Source of the DNA: a bacterium
GTDB taxonomy: Bacteria; Acidobacteriota; Thermoanaerobaculia; Multivoradales; JAHEKO01
DNA: 64,000 nt
Reading direction: 5' to 3'
Assembly (NCBI GenBank): GCA_024224155.1
Contig: JAAENP010000364.1
Span: forward strand, 62,001-126,000
Shown here: piece after piece, positions 1-13,000 of the stretch
Layout: every line of letters begins with the position of its first letter
Position numbering within the stretch: position 1 is the first letter of the stretch
Notes under the pieces: model-generated
Told to the model about the DNA's origin: nothing
What the model saw: the letters and a program-made list of their open reading frames with translations, nothing else
Databases searched by the model: none
Translations under genes and position numbers: made by a program

Positions 1-1043
1 AGAATCACCTGCGCCTGCCCGGTGATCGTTCCATCCGTCGGCGACACCGAGACGAACACCGGTGGCGTCAGGTCGATCTCGAAGCTGACGGTCTTCGTCG
101 AGCTGTTGCCGTAGGCGTCGGTGGCGACCACCGCCAGGGTGTACACCCCGTCGGTCTCGACCGGCGTGCCGGAGACGAAGGGCGCGCCGTCGAGGGTGAC
201 CATCGAGGTGAACGGCGAGTCATCGACGATCACGATGACCGGCACCACGGACTGGTTGGTCAGCAGGCCGTCGGGCAGCGGCGCGCCGCCGTCGAGAATT
301 GCGATCACCGGTGGCGCGTTGTCGCGCAGGACGCCCAGGTCGTCCCAGTACTTGGCGCCAGGATCCTCGCCCCACAGGCCGATCCAGGGGCCGGCGCCCG
401 GGAACGGCAGCGGGTTGGCGAGGTCGAGAGCGTCGATCACCCAGGTGTCGGGCTCCGGCTGGCCGTCGGCCCACACACGGGCCCGGATCCGCACGCCGTC
501 GCTCTCGGCATGCGCGCGGAGGGCAAAGCGGTACCAGACGTTGGGCGCCATCGTCACGTCGGCTTCTACGTCACCCGAGAGCGGTCCGCCCCCCTGGGCG
601 GTCAGGAGCACGCTGCCGTTGTCCGTTGTCTGCGCCAACCGATAGTAGGCATCGGGGTTCGGGTACCCGGAAAGCACCGTGACGCCCATGTGGGCGGTGT
701 CCTTGGTGCGCAACATCCGCCCCTCGAAGCGGAACAGGTCGCCGACGCCGATCTCGAGGCTCCGGTAGTGTGTGAACGAGTCGGAGGCCCCCTTCTTGCC
801 GAAGACGGTGTTGCCGCCGTCCACCGGATCGGGCCAGGTCTTGTAGAGGCCGGGGGCCCCGTTTTGCGGGTTGCCGGAGCTCGAGTCGAACCAGCCGGGT
901 GGATTCGCCTCGGTGCCGTAGGACTCAAAATCGTCCGCGAAAACGCCGGTCTGCGCGACCGCCGGCGGCGGCACGAGCAGCGCCGCAGGCAGCCAGCAGA
1001 CCGCCGCCAAGAGCCAGAACAGGGATCGAAGTCTCGTCGTCAT
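1..1043 (-). CDS. Secreted LamG-like/Ig-like protein, 3' end outside window
   Basis: The frame is open from an ATG at 1043 to the window edge, giving 347 visible residues. Residues 1-30 form a signal peptide: MTTR, a hydrophobic LFWLLAAVCWLPAALL core, then AVAQ. The next ~230 residues begin with VFADDFESYGTEANPPGW and look like a concanavalin/LamG-type jelly-roll domain as found in secreted adhesins. From about residue 285 the style changes to bacterial Ig-like strands (PPVIAIL, TPPVFVSVSPTDG). The start lies 7 bases after the stop of the giant gene upstream, so the two are probably one operon. A secreted or surface structural role is inferred; no enzyme motif is visible. Confidence 0.75.
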   Translation of the reverse strand, partial: MTTRLRSLFWLLAAVCWLPAALLVPPPAVAQTGVFADDFESYGTEANPPGWFDSSSGNPQNGAPGLYKTWPDPVDGGNTVFGKKGASDSFTHYRSLEIGVGDLFRFEGRMLRTKDTAHMGVTVLSGYPNPDAYYRLAQTTDNGSVLLTAQGGGPLSGDVEADVTMAPNVWYRFALRAHAESDGVRIRARVWADGQPEPDTWVIDALDLANPLPFPGAGPWIGLWGEDPGAKYWDDLGVLRDNAPPVIAILDGGAPLPDGLLTNQSVVPVIVIVDDSPFTSMVTLDGAPFVSGTPVETDGVYTLAVVATDAYGNSSTKTVSFEIDLTPPVFVSVSPTDGTITGQAQVI

Positions 1044-1050
1044 GCCGTCC

Positions 1051-4000
1051 TTATCCGAAGCCGGAGAAGTCGTCGTCCGGATCGAGAGGATCTGTGCCGA
1101 ACAGGACCTCGTCGCCGTCCCAGAGCCCGCCGTCGTCGGTGTCGGGGTCGTTGGGATCGGTCAGGTGAACGTTGACCTCGGCGGCGTCGTCGAGCTCGTC
1201 GGAGTCCGAATCCTGCTGCCGCGGGTTGGAGAAGTGAACCGTGACCTCGTCGCCGTCGCTCAAGGTGTCGGAGTCGGTGTCGGAGTCGGAGGGATCGGTG
1301 AAGGCGGCGTCCTCCTCGGCGTTGGTGAGGCCGTCGCCGTCGCCGTCGAGGACGCCGTCGCCGGCGTTCAGCGGATCGAGACCGAAAGCGACCTCGAAGC
1401 CGTCGCGGGCGCCGTCGCCGTCGCTGTCCGGGTTGGTGGGATCGGTGCCGAGGACCAGCTCCTCGGCATCTTGCGCGAAGTCGCCGTCGGTGTCCGCGCG
1501 CCGCGGGTCGGTGCCGTGGACGTCCACCTCGTCGCCGTCGGTGAGACCGTCGCCGTCGCTGTCGGAGCTTGTGGGATCGGTGCCGGCGGCCTCCTCTTCG
1601 ACGTTGGTCAGGCCGTCGCCGTCGAGGTCCAGCGCGCCGTCGCCCGCGTCCAGCGGGTCGAGCCCGAAGCGGTGCTCGAAGCCGTCCCCGGCGCCGTCCC
1701 CGTCGCTGTCGGGGTTGGCGGGATCGGTGCCCAAAAGGGCCTCCAGCCCGTCCGACAGACCGTCGCCGTCGAGATCGGGGTTGATCACCCGCAGCACGAC
1801 CTCCAGCTGGCCTCCACCGTCGTCCGCCCAGGCCACGAAGGTGCTGTGGTCGCGCACCGCGACCGCCGGCGCCGCCGCCAGGAACGGACCGCTTGCGGTG
1901 CGCCCGGACGTCAGCGGCTGCCGCGGCAGGACCTCGGTGCCCGCATCGTCCAGCGCGACGAAGAAGGCGTCGCCGCGCTCCCCGAACTGCAGGTCCTCGA
2001 GCCAGGCTACGTGCAACACCCCCGCCGGGCTTACCGCCGCGGCGGGAAGACCCGAGGCCAGCCCGTCGACCGGGGTAATCACGGCGGCCGGGGCGATGGT
2101 GATCACGTCGGCCGCGGCGGGGCTGCCGTCGCGGTCGTCCTGTGCCGGATCGAGCCGCAGGCGGAAGACCGCCGCTTCGCCCTCGCCCTCGCCGCTGAAC
2201 GGCCTCTCGTCGTAGACGATCGTCACCACGTCGAACGGGTCGACCCCGATCGACGGGGAGCTACGGGTCAGCGCGTCGCCCTGGATCGGGATCGGCGTCA
2301 CCCGGGTGGAATCGATCAACGGCTGTCCGGTGTCGCCGTCCAGCATGCCGTAGTGGATCACCTGGTACTCGACGAAGTCGAATTGGTCGAGGTCTAGCTG
2401 GGAGATCGCTGCCTCGAAGGCCACGTGCAGATCGTCCTGCGAGTCAACCGCCACCACCGGCAGTACGGCGGCCTCGGTGACGCCGACGTCGAAGGCCACC
2501 TGGGCGGGCACAACCACGCTGCCGCCGACGTCGAGCTGCGCGTAGTGGACGGAGAAGAACCCGTCGTCCTTCCACACCACGTGGACGCGGTCTTGCCCGT
2601 CCACCGCCAGGTGCGGATGGCGGCCGCTCTCGAAATCGTCATCCGAGACGCGCAGGTCGTCGACCACGGTGATCGCCACGTCGGTGGACGGTGAGCCGTC
2701 CTGGTCGTCGAGCGCCGGCGAGAGCTTGCTGTAGAAGATCTCCCCGGCCTCCCACACGACGTGGACGTCACCCGCACTGTCGACCGCGACCGCCGGCCCG
2801 ACCGCCTCGGTCAGGCCGAAGGTCAGCTGCGTGGCCGCCATCAGCACGGAGCCGGCGGAGTCGAGCATCGCGTAGTAGATCTGGTTGTCGCCGTCGCGGT
2901 CGTCCACCCAGGCGACGTGGGCGTTGCCCAGGGAATCGGAAGCCACCGTCGGCTGGAACGAGATGCCGGTGCCGTCGGTCAGCGGGATCGGGAAGACATC
3001 GTCGGCCGGATCGGTGGGATCCGTCTGGTCGAAGTTGACCTCCTCGCCGTCGCTGCGGCCGCCGTCGTCGGTGTCCGGGTCCAGCGGGTCGCTGAGCCAG
3101 ACGTTGACCTCGTCGCCGTCGACGACGCCGTCGTCGTCGCTATCGGGATCGTTCGGATCGGTGGTGTGGACGTTGACCTCGTCGCCGTCGTCGAGGCCGT
3201 CGCCGTCGGTGTCGGGATTCTGCGGATCGGTGAGATGGAGGCTGAGCTCGTCGCGGTCCAGCAGCCCGTCGCCGTCCGAGTCGACGGTGCCGTCGGCCGG
3301 GTCGTTGGGGTCGAGGCCGAATTGGACCTCGTAGTCGTCGGGCAGGCCGTCGCCGTCGGTGTCCGGGTCCAGCGGATTGGTGCCGTGGACGTTGACCTCG
3401 TCACCGTCGGTCAGCCCGTCGTCGTCGCTGTCGGGATCGTTCGGATCGGTGCCCTCGGTCACCTCGTCGCCGTCGATCAGCCCGTCGTCGTCGCTGTCGG
3501 GATCGCTGGGATCGGTGCCCAGCGCGTCCTCCTCGGCACTCGTGAGCCCATCCGCGTCCGGGTCCTGGCCGCCGTCGGCCGGGTCCAGCGGGTCGAGGCC
3601 GAACCGTACTTCGAAGCCGTCGCCGGCGCCGTCGCCGTCGGTGTCGGCGTTCTTGGGATCGGTGCCGAGACCGATCTCCTGGCGGTTGCTGAGCCCGTCG
3701 CCGTCGGTGTCGGGGTTGACGATCCGCAGCACCGCTTCGAGGGAGCCGCCGCCGTCGTCCGCCCAGGTCACGTAGGCGGTCTCGCCGCCGACGGTCAGGC
3801 CCGGCAGCGTGTAATCCCCGGAGGTCGTTGCGGTGAGGCCGTCCGAGATCTCGACCGGGGCGATGAGCTCCGTGCCCGCCTCGGCCAGCGCTTGGAGGAC
3901 GATGCGGCCGCGCCCGCCGGTGATGGTGGTGAGCTCCTCGTACCGCGCAAGGTGCAGGTTGTCCGCGGCGTCAAGGGTGGCGGCCGCCTGGCCCGAGCCG

Positions 4001-7000
4001 ACGCCGTCGTCGGCCGACAGGAATTGCGGCGAGCCGACCACGATCACGCCGCGATCCGCGGGGCTGCCGTCCTGGTCGTCCAGGGCGGGATCGAGCCGGA
4101 GCTTGCTCACCTCGAACGCGCCGCTCGCCTGGCGGGTGTGGTAGACGAGCGTCACCGTATCGTCGAGACCCACCGCGATCGACGGGAACTCGTCCTCCCA
4201 GGAGAAGGTCTCCGTGACCCGGGTCGTCCCGATGAGGGCCTCGCCGGTGTCGCCGGAGAGCATCCCGTAGTGGAGCCGGCGGCCGAACTGGCCGAAGTCC
4301 CGGAAGGCCACGTGCACGTTGCCCTGGCTGTCGACGGCGATCGCCGGCACCGTCCGCGAGGAGAAGCGCGGGAGCTCGTACGAGGGCGCGAGGTCGAGGC
4401 TGCCGTCGGCGGCGAGTCGCACGTACCCCACCGCGCTCCAGCCGTTGTCTTCCCAGACCACGTGGACGCGGCCCTGCCCGTCGATCGCCAGCCGCGGGCT
4501 GCCGCTGAGCGAGAAATCGTCCTCCGACAGCAGCTGGTCGTCCACCAGTGCCAGGGTGGCGTCGTCGCCGGCGGTGCCATCCTGCGGGTGCAGGCCCGGG
4601 TCGAGCACGGTGTGGAAAACCTCGGTGTCGAAGAGCCGGTCGTCCTGCCACACCACGTGCACCCGGCCCTGGGTGTCCACGGCGATCGCCGGCCGCGAGG
4701 ACTCGGCGAGGTCCGCGGTGAGCCGCGTGTCGTCGATCAGCGTCGCCCCGTTGCGCCACAGCATCGTGTAGTAGATCTCGCGGTTGCCGTCGCGGTCGTC
4801 CATCCACACGACGTGGACGTTGCCCTGGAGGTCCACCGCCGGGGCCGGCTGGTCGGAGATCCCCGCGCCATCGACAAACGCGATCGGCAGCAGGTCGTCG
4901 GTTCCGTCCAGCGGGTCGGTGAAGTCGATCAGCAACTCCTCGCTGTCGCTGCGGCCGCCGCCATCGGTGTCGGCGAGCAGCGGATCGGTGCCGTAGACGT
5001 TGACCTCGTCGCCGTCGCCCAGCCCGTCGTCATCGCTGTCGGAGTCGAGCGGGTCGGTCAGGTGGATGTTGACCTCGTCGCCGTCGTTCAGCCCGTCGTC
5101 GTCGCTGTCGGGGTCGAACGGGTCGGTTCCGGCGTCCTGCTCCTCGACGTTGGTGAGGCCGTCGCCGTCGCTGTCGTTGGCGCCGCCGTCCGAGGGATCC
5201 AGCGGGTCGAAGCCGTTGTTGACCTCGTAACCGTCCAGGAGACCGTCGCCATCGGTGTCGGGGTTGTCGGGGTCGGTCCCGGCGAGAGCCTCGTCCGCGT
5301 CCGACAGCCCGTCCAGGTCGGCGTCCGGATAGGCGAAGAAGTTGACGATCTCCGCCGGCTCGTTGGGCAACAGGGCGAACAGCGCGTCGCCGGTCAGCGC
5401 CTCGATCGCCTGTGCCCGGGCGATAGCCGTGGCGCGGTCGTTCTCCTGCACGGCGAAGTGCTGGATGATGACGCGCTCGCCGGCCGGCACCACCATCTCC
5501 CAGCGCACGTCGAGACGGCCACCGCCGGGGCTGGTGGTCACGATCTCGACCGGGTCCAGCCTCGAGTTGAAGCCGGCGAAGATGCTGGCCACCGCCGCCA
5601 AGCCGCCGTTGTCGGTGCCGTCGTCGGTGACCAGGAAGCGGTCCTCGGCGTCGAGCACGAGGTCGCCGGACGAGGTCGCTACGATCTCGGTCGCCGCCCC
5701 CGATCCCGCCTCGTTCCTGACCAGGAGCGCGACCGTCTGGTCGGTCGCCGTCCGGTTGTCCAGGATTTCCAGGTAGCGGATGAAAGTCTCGGTCTCCGAG
5801 ACGTGGACCTTGCGGGTGAGCTCCACGCCGTCGGCGGCGACCGGGCCGATGACGTTGGGCCGGTCGTTGGGACCTACCACTCTCGGGCTGGAGGGCAGGA
5901 GGTCGTTGTTGAAGAACAGCTGGGCACCGAAGGCGAACGCGTTGCCGGTGGTCAGGTCGAAGGTGCCGTTGCGGCCGATCGCCCACTGGTAACCGCCGCC
6001 GTCGAAGACCAGGACGCGGAGGCTCGTGTCGACCACGAAGTCGTCCGACGGGTCGGCGGGGTCGGTGCCGTCGACCACCACCTCGACGCCGTCGTGACGG
6101 CCCGCCGAGTCGGTGTCGAACAAGCGCGGGTCGCTGCCGTGGACGAGCACCTCGTCGCCGTCGCTCAGCCGGTCCGCGTCGGTGTCGGCGTCGTTGGGGT
6201 CGGAGCCCGCCGCCTGCTCCGCGAGGTTGTCGAGGCCGTCGCCGTCGGGATCGCCGGTCTCCTCGCCGCCCGCCAGCGGATCGAAGCCGTGCTCGGCCTC
6301 GAAGCCGTCGGTGAGGCCGTCGCCGTCGCTGTCCGGGTTGGCCGGGTCGGTGCCCAGCGTCGCCTCGTCGTCGTCCGACAGCCCGTCGGCGTCGGCGTCG
6401 GGAAAGGCCCTGAAGTTGACGATGGCGTCGATCTCGTCGGCCGACAGCCCGTCGAGCGCGCTGCCGCCCAGGATCAGCAGGTCCTCGGCGTCGAGGATAA
6501 GGTCGGCGCGGTTCGTGCCCTGGATCGCGAAGTGCATCAACGCCGTGCGGCTGCCGCCCGGGACCACGATCTGGTAGAAGACGTCGACGTCGTTGTCGGC
6601 GGGCGCAGTCGTCGTCGCCAGGGTGGCGGCGACCTCGCCGCCGGGACCGGAGGAGATGAGCGCCACGGCCGGCGCGCCGCTGCCCTCGGCATCGTCGGTG
6701 ACGATGTAGCGGTCGTTGGCGTCGAAGATCAGGTCGCCGCTCGAGGTGGTGACGATTTGGGTCAGCGCCCCGGTTCCCACGTCGGTCTCGATCCGCACCA
6801 GCGCCTGGATGTCCTCGCTCGTGGGGTTGTCGAAGAGCTCGAGATAACGGGCGAAGGAGTCGTCGGCGGGGACGAAGACCTTGCGGCTCACCGTGAGGCC
6901 GGTGATCTCGTCCTCGGGGATCCGCACCTCGCGCCCGAAGTCCTCAGCCACGCTGTCGGGGCTGCCGTCGAAGCTGTCGCTGTTGACGTAGAGCCGCATG

Positions 7001-10000
7001 CCCGACTGGAAGGCGTTGTCGGTGCCGTCTCCGATCGTGCCGGTGCCGAAGACGTCCCAGCGAAAGCCGGAGGCGTCGAAGAGGATGTACGGGAAGTCGG
7101 CGAAGATCAGGTCGTCGGTGCCGTCGAGCGGGTCGCGCCCGGCGCTGGCCTCGTCGCCGTCGCCCTCGCCGCCGCCGTCGGTGTCGAAGGCCAGGGGGTT
7201 CGTCAGGTAGACGTTGACCTCTTCGCCGTCGAGCAGCCCGTCGCCGTCGGTGTCCTGAACCAGCGGCCGGGTGCCGTGGGTGAGGACTTCCTCGCCGTCG
7301 TCCAGCCCGTCGCCGTCGGTGTCCGGGTTGAGCGGGTCGGTCTCCGCAGCCTGCTCGTCCACGTTGTTGAGGCCGTCGCCGTCGAGGTCGTCGAGCCCGT
7401 CGAACGGATCCAGCGGGTCGAGTCCGTAGAACGCCTCCCAGCCGTCTCGCAGGCCGTCGCCGTCGGTATCGGGGTTCTGCGGGTCGGTGCCGAGGGCCGT
7501 CTCGTCCGCATCCGAGAGGCCGTCGCCATCCGCGTCGGCCTCGGCGAAGAAGTTGCTGATGAGCTCCCGCTCCTCGACGGACAGGCCCTCGAGGGTGCTG
7601 CCCTGGAGGGCCAGGACGTCCTCGGCGCGGGCGATGGCCTCCGCGCGGCTGCCGGCCTGTACGCCGAAGTGCATGAAGATCTTCTTCCCGCCCGGCGGCA
7701 GCACGATGCGGTAGGTGAACTGCACGTCGTCGTCGCCGGGCGCATTGGTGAAGACGGACTTGGGGCGCTGCAGCCCCGGCCGGTTGGCGCCGCGGAAGAC
7801 GTGGACGACGGCGGGGTCGAAAGTGCCGTCGGCATCGTCGGTGACGATCCAGCGGTCGAGGACGTCGAAGACGAGATCGCCGTCGGATGTGGCCACGAGG
7901 TCGGTCGCTGCGTTTGATCCCAGATTGGTTTGCACCAGGACGTCGGCGCTGCGGCTGAACAAGGTCGAGGGATTCTCGAAGATCTCGAGATAGCGGACGA
8001 AGCCGTCGTCCTCTGGCACGAACACCTTGCGGGTGACCAGGAGGCCGCTGCGCGAGAACGGCCCGATCGCCAGCTCGCGCTCCCCCTGCTCGGGCGCCGC
8101 GGTGTTGATCCCGAACAGTGACGAGCCGTTGACCCGCACCTCGTAGCCGCCATCGAAGGCGTCGCTCGTGCCGTTGCCGATCTCGCCGTTGGCCTGGATG
8201 TCCCACGAAAAGCCGGTGCCGTCCACCAGGGTGACGGGCAGCACGACCACGTCGTCGGCGGGATCGTTGGGGTCGGTGCCGTCGGCGATCTCCTGGTCGT
8301 CTGTGCGGCCGCCGCCGTCGGTGTCGACAAGGGTCGGGTCGGTGTTGTGGACGTTGACCTCGTCGCCGTCGCTCAAGGTGTCGCCGTCGGTGTCGGTGTC
8401 CAGCGGGTTGCTGCCGTGGACGTTGACCTCCGGGCCGTCGTCCAGGCCGTCGCCGTCGGTATCGGGATCGAGCGGATCGGTGCGGGCGTTCGCCTCGCCG
8501 AGGTTGTCGAGCCCGTCGGCGTCCAGGTCGCCCGCCGCGTCCGCCGGGTCGATCGGATCGAGCCCGTTGCGGACCTCGAAGCCGTCCTCCATGCCGTCCC
8601 CGTCCGAGTCGGGGTTCGTCGGGTCGGTGCCGGCGGCCGCCTCGTCGTCGTCGGCAAGGCCGTCGCTGTCCATGTCCGGGAAGGGGAAGAAGTTGACGAC
8701 GTCGGCACGCTCGGCCTCGCTCATTCCCACGAAGGCGTCGAGCTCGAGCGCCGCCACCTGGGTCGTGCGGTCGATCGCGAAGGACGAGAGGAAGTCCTGC
8801 ACGCCGAAATGCATCACGATCGCGCGGCCGCCGGCGGGGACGTTTACTCGGTAGCGGAAGACCGTGCGCCCGCTCGTGAACGACGCCTCGAGCGGCCGGA
8901 TCGGGGCACCCGGACCCCACACCGCCAGACCCACCGCCGGCTTCGGCCCGATGCCGTCGTCGAGCACCACATAGCGATCCGTGGGGGTGAGGAACGGATC
9001 GCCGGACGAGGTGGTCGTGATCGCCCTTCCGGAGCCGAAGCTGGTTGTCACGTCGACCAGCGCCCGGATGACCCCGGCGGTCGGGTTCTCGAGGATCTCC
9101 AGATAGCGGATGAAGCCGTGGTCCGTCGGCACGTAGGCCTTGCGGGTGACCTCGAGGCCGTTGGCGCGCGTCCACGTGCCCAGCACCAGCTCGCGCACCC
9201 CCTCTTCGGTCATCGCGGTGTCGAAGTCATCGAAATTGTCGGCGAAGGTGAACTCCTCGGTGAAGCCGACCTGGAGGTCGAAGCCGCCGAACACGGCGCC
9301 GTTGCTGCCCTGGGACACCCGCCCGTCCGTCTGCACGTCCCAGCGGAAGCCCTCGCCGTCGAACAGATCGAACGGCAGCGAGACCACGTCGTCGGCGGGA
9401 TCCAGCGGATCGGTGCCCGCGGCGATCTCCTCGCCGTCGGGGCGGCCGCCGCCGTCGGTGTCGGCGAGCAGTGGATCGGTGCCGTAGACGTTGACCTCGG
9501 CGCCGTCGGTGAGGTCGTCGAAGTCGGAGTCCGGCCGTGTCGGGTCGGTCAGGTGGACAGTGACCTCGGCGCCATCCTGGAGCCCGTCGCCGTCGCTGTC
9601 GGGATTGGCCGGGTCTGTGCCGTTGGCATCCTCCTGGGCATTGCTCAGGCCGTCGGCGTCGGGGTCGAGCGGGCCGTCCGCCGGGTCCAGCGGGTCGAGC
9701 CCATTGGCGACCTCGAAGCCGTCGCGGGCGCCGTCGCCGTCGGTGTCGGGGTTGTCCGGGTCGGTGCCGGCCGTCGCTTCGTCCGCGTCGCTCAGGCCGT
9801 CGGCGTCGGCGTCGGGGAAGGCGAAGAAGTTGACGATGTCGGCCTGCTCGTCGGGCGCCAGACCGTCGAGAGCCGAGCCGTGCAGCGCCTGCAGCTGGCC
9901 GGCGCGCAGCGCCGCTCCCGCCCGCGTCGCGCTCTGCACGCCGAAGTGCATGAAGATCACACGCCCGCCGGCGGGAACGTTGAGCGTTGAATCGACGGAG

Positions 10001-13000
10001 AACTCGTCGCCGCCCGGGATGTCGGTGAACACCGCGGACGGTCGCTCGCGCGCAAAGGGACCGGCGAAGACGTGGGTGACGGCCGGGTTGCCGGCCGCGT
10101 CGACGTCGTCCACCGTCACGGAGCGGTCGTTGACGTCGAGCAGTGTGTCGCCGTTCGAGGAGGCGACGATCTGCGTGTCCCCCGCGCGCAGGTCGGTGCG
10201 TAGCGTGACCGTGGCCTCGACGTCCACCGCACCGAGATTCTCCACGATGTCCAGATAGCGCACGAATCCGTCGTCGACGGGAACGAAGACCTTGCGGGTG
10301 AGCTCGAGCCCGCCGACCGACCCGGGACCGATGCGCAGCTCGCGGTCGAGGTCCTCGACGAAGGCCTCGGAGAAGGCCGGGCCGTTGCCGTTGTTGATTC
10401 GGATGTCGTAGCCGTCGTCGAAGACCTGGCCGTCGTCGATCTGGCCGTCGCGGTTGATCCGCCAGTCGAAGCCGTCGCCATCCGTCAGGATCGTCGGCAG
10501 CGGCACCGTCTGACGGTCGTCGGAGGGGTCGAGCGGGTCGGTGCCGTCGGAGATCTCGCCGCCGTCGGTGCGGCCGCCGCCGTCGGTGTCGGGATTGAGC
10601 GGGTCGGTGAGATGGAGGTTGACCTCGGGCCCGTCGTTCAGCGCGTCGTTGTCGGTGTCCCGATCGTTGGGGTCGGTGCCCGCCGCCTGCTCGCCGAGGT
10701 TGTCGAGGCCGTCGAAGTCCCCGTCTTCGTCCTCTTCGCCCGGCACCAGCGGGTTGAAGCCGTTGAACACCTCGAAGCGGTCGTTGAGGCCGTCGCCATC
10801 GGTGTCCGGGTTCAGGGGATCGGTGCCGGCGGACAGGACCTCGGCGCCGTCGCTGAGGCCGTCGTCGTCGGTGTCCGGATCGAAGGGATCGGTGCCCAGC
10901 GCCGCCTCCTCGGCGTCGGAGAGCCCGTCCTCGTCCGAATCGGCGACCACGTTGGCGCGGATCGGCGGCGTCTCGCTGATGTTGCCGGAGCGATCGGTCG
11001 CCCGCACTACGACGTCCACGAAGGCGGCGTTCGGCGGGTCGGGGAGCAGGAAGCCGCGCTCGTAGGGTGCGTTCGTCGCGCCCAGCGGCAGGATCGTGAA
11101 CTCGGACGTCACGCCGCCGGTGACGAAGATGCGAATCTCCTCGGCGCCGCTGGCGTCGCTCACCGTGCCGGAGACGGTGAACACGTCGCCCGGGAGCAGG
11201 CCCGTCGTCGGGTCCACCGCCGCCGTGACCACCGGCGGTGGATCGGGGTCGACCTGGCGCGTGGCCTCGTCAGGCGGTCCGATGTTGCCGGAGGTGTCGG
11301 TGCCGGCAGCGGCCAGCACCACCGAGCCGGTGGCCGCGTCGGACGCCGAGGGAATGTAGGTCAGCGCATAGGGCGGATCGGCGTCGGTGCCCAGGACGGT
11401 GTCGTCGCTGAGGAAGGTAACCGCCGCCAGGTCGGGGCTGGCCACCCCCATGGCGGAAAGCACGTAGAGCGAGCCCTCCATCAGGGGGCCGGCCGGCACC
11501 GTGATCGCCACGTCCGGCGGCACGTCGTCGAGGCTGTTGAAGACGGCCACGAAGGGCACCATGACGTTGCCCGCCCGGTCCTCGACCCCGCTGACGCTGA
11601 GCCGGTAGCCGTTGAGCGGCTGCAGCAGCACCTGCGGATTGATCAGCACCTCCCGCTCGTTGGGCTGCAGCAGGAAGGTGGTCGTCAGCCCGGTGCCGGC
11701 GCTGAGGTCCTCGAGCTGGATCGCCGGCCCGGAGAGCGACTCCAGCAGCACCGGCTCCGAGAACACGAGCCGCAGCTGCACGTCCAGCGGCACCTGCACC
11801 TCGCCGTCGTCGGGGAAGGCCTCGATGATCTGGGGCGGCAAGAAGTCGGCGGTGGTGAAAGTGACCTGGATGATCCCCTGGAGGTCGCGGCCGGCGAGGT
11901 CGGTGATCTCGCTCCCCACCCGCACCCGGTAGCCGGTGAAGCTCGCCAGCGGCTGGACGGGAACGAGCGTGAGGGTCGAGTCACCGTCGCTCCACGCGTA
12001 GGTCACCGCGACCGGCGTCCCGTCCGTGAGCTTCAGGGTGACCGCGCCCTGGCCCTCGCGCAGGACGGTCTCGCTGAAGCGGATGACTATCTGGGTGGCC
12101 GCTCCGGCGCCGATCGCCCCCTCGCCGGGCTCGATCGACACCACCTCCGGATCCTCGTTGTCGAGCACCCGGTCGCCGAAGTCCACGACCTCTGAAGCGC
12201 TCGTAATCTGGCCCTCCAGTCTCAACGCTCCCGGTCCGAGGTTCTCCTGGAAGTCGAGCACGAACTGATCGATGGGTATGGCCGGGAACTCGAAGAACCC
12301 GTCCGCCCCGGTCAGGGTGGTGAAGCTCTCGCCGTCGTCGGTCTGCAGGACCGCCAGGGCCTCCGCCGCGGGAGTCACGCCGTCGGCCAGGAACACCCGC
12401 CCGCGCACCGTTCCCGCAGCCTCGAGGACAATGCTGACCGGCACCGTCTCGCCGTCCACCTGGAGCACGGCGCCGGCGGAGCCGCGCAGCCCGGTGCCGG
12501 GGATGCTGGCGTAAACCGACAGCTCGCCCTCGCCGACGTTGAAGAAGGTGACCTGGTGGTCGCCCCCGGTCTGGCCCTCGAAGAAGCCGCCGTAGAAGCC
12601 GCGGACCCACATCGAGACGTCGGCGCCCGAGACCGGCGAGCCCCCCGAGTCGAATACGGAGACCTGTGCGGAGCCGATCGGCTCCATGCGGATGTTCACC
12701 GTCACCTCGTCGCCTTCGCTCTCGATCTGGCCCAGGGCGCGGCCGCGGTGGAGCCCACCCGGCTCCTCGGCATCGAGGACGAACTGGCGTCCCGCGATCA
12801 CCCCGGCGAAGCTGTACGGGTTGTCCAGGGACGCGCCGATGAGGGAGCCGTCCTGGCGAAGGCGGACGTTGGTGGGGCTGAACGCACCGTCGGGCAGGCC
12901 GGCGGGGTTGAGCACCGTGCCCACGATGCCGCCGCTGTCCTCCAGGAGGAGATCGACCGTCACCCGATCGCCTTCGTTGAGGATCTCCCCCTGGCCGTCC

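Noticed and set aside
2761-7917. 1718-codon plus-strand open frame opposite the giant gene
   Set aside because: It is the antisense of Asp/Gly-rich repeats in GC-rich DNA; its Val/Gly/Arg-only composition has no domain, while the minus strand has signal peptide, domains and repeats.
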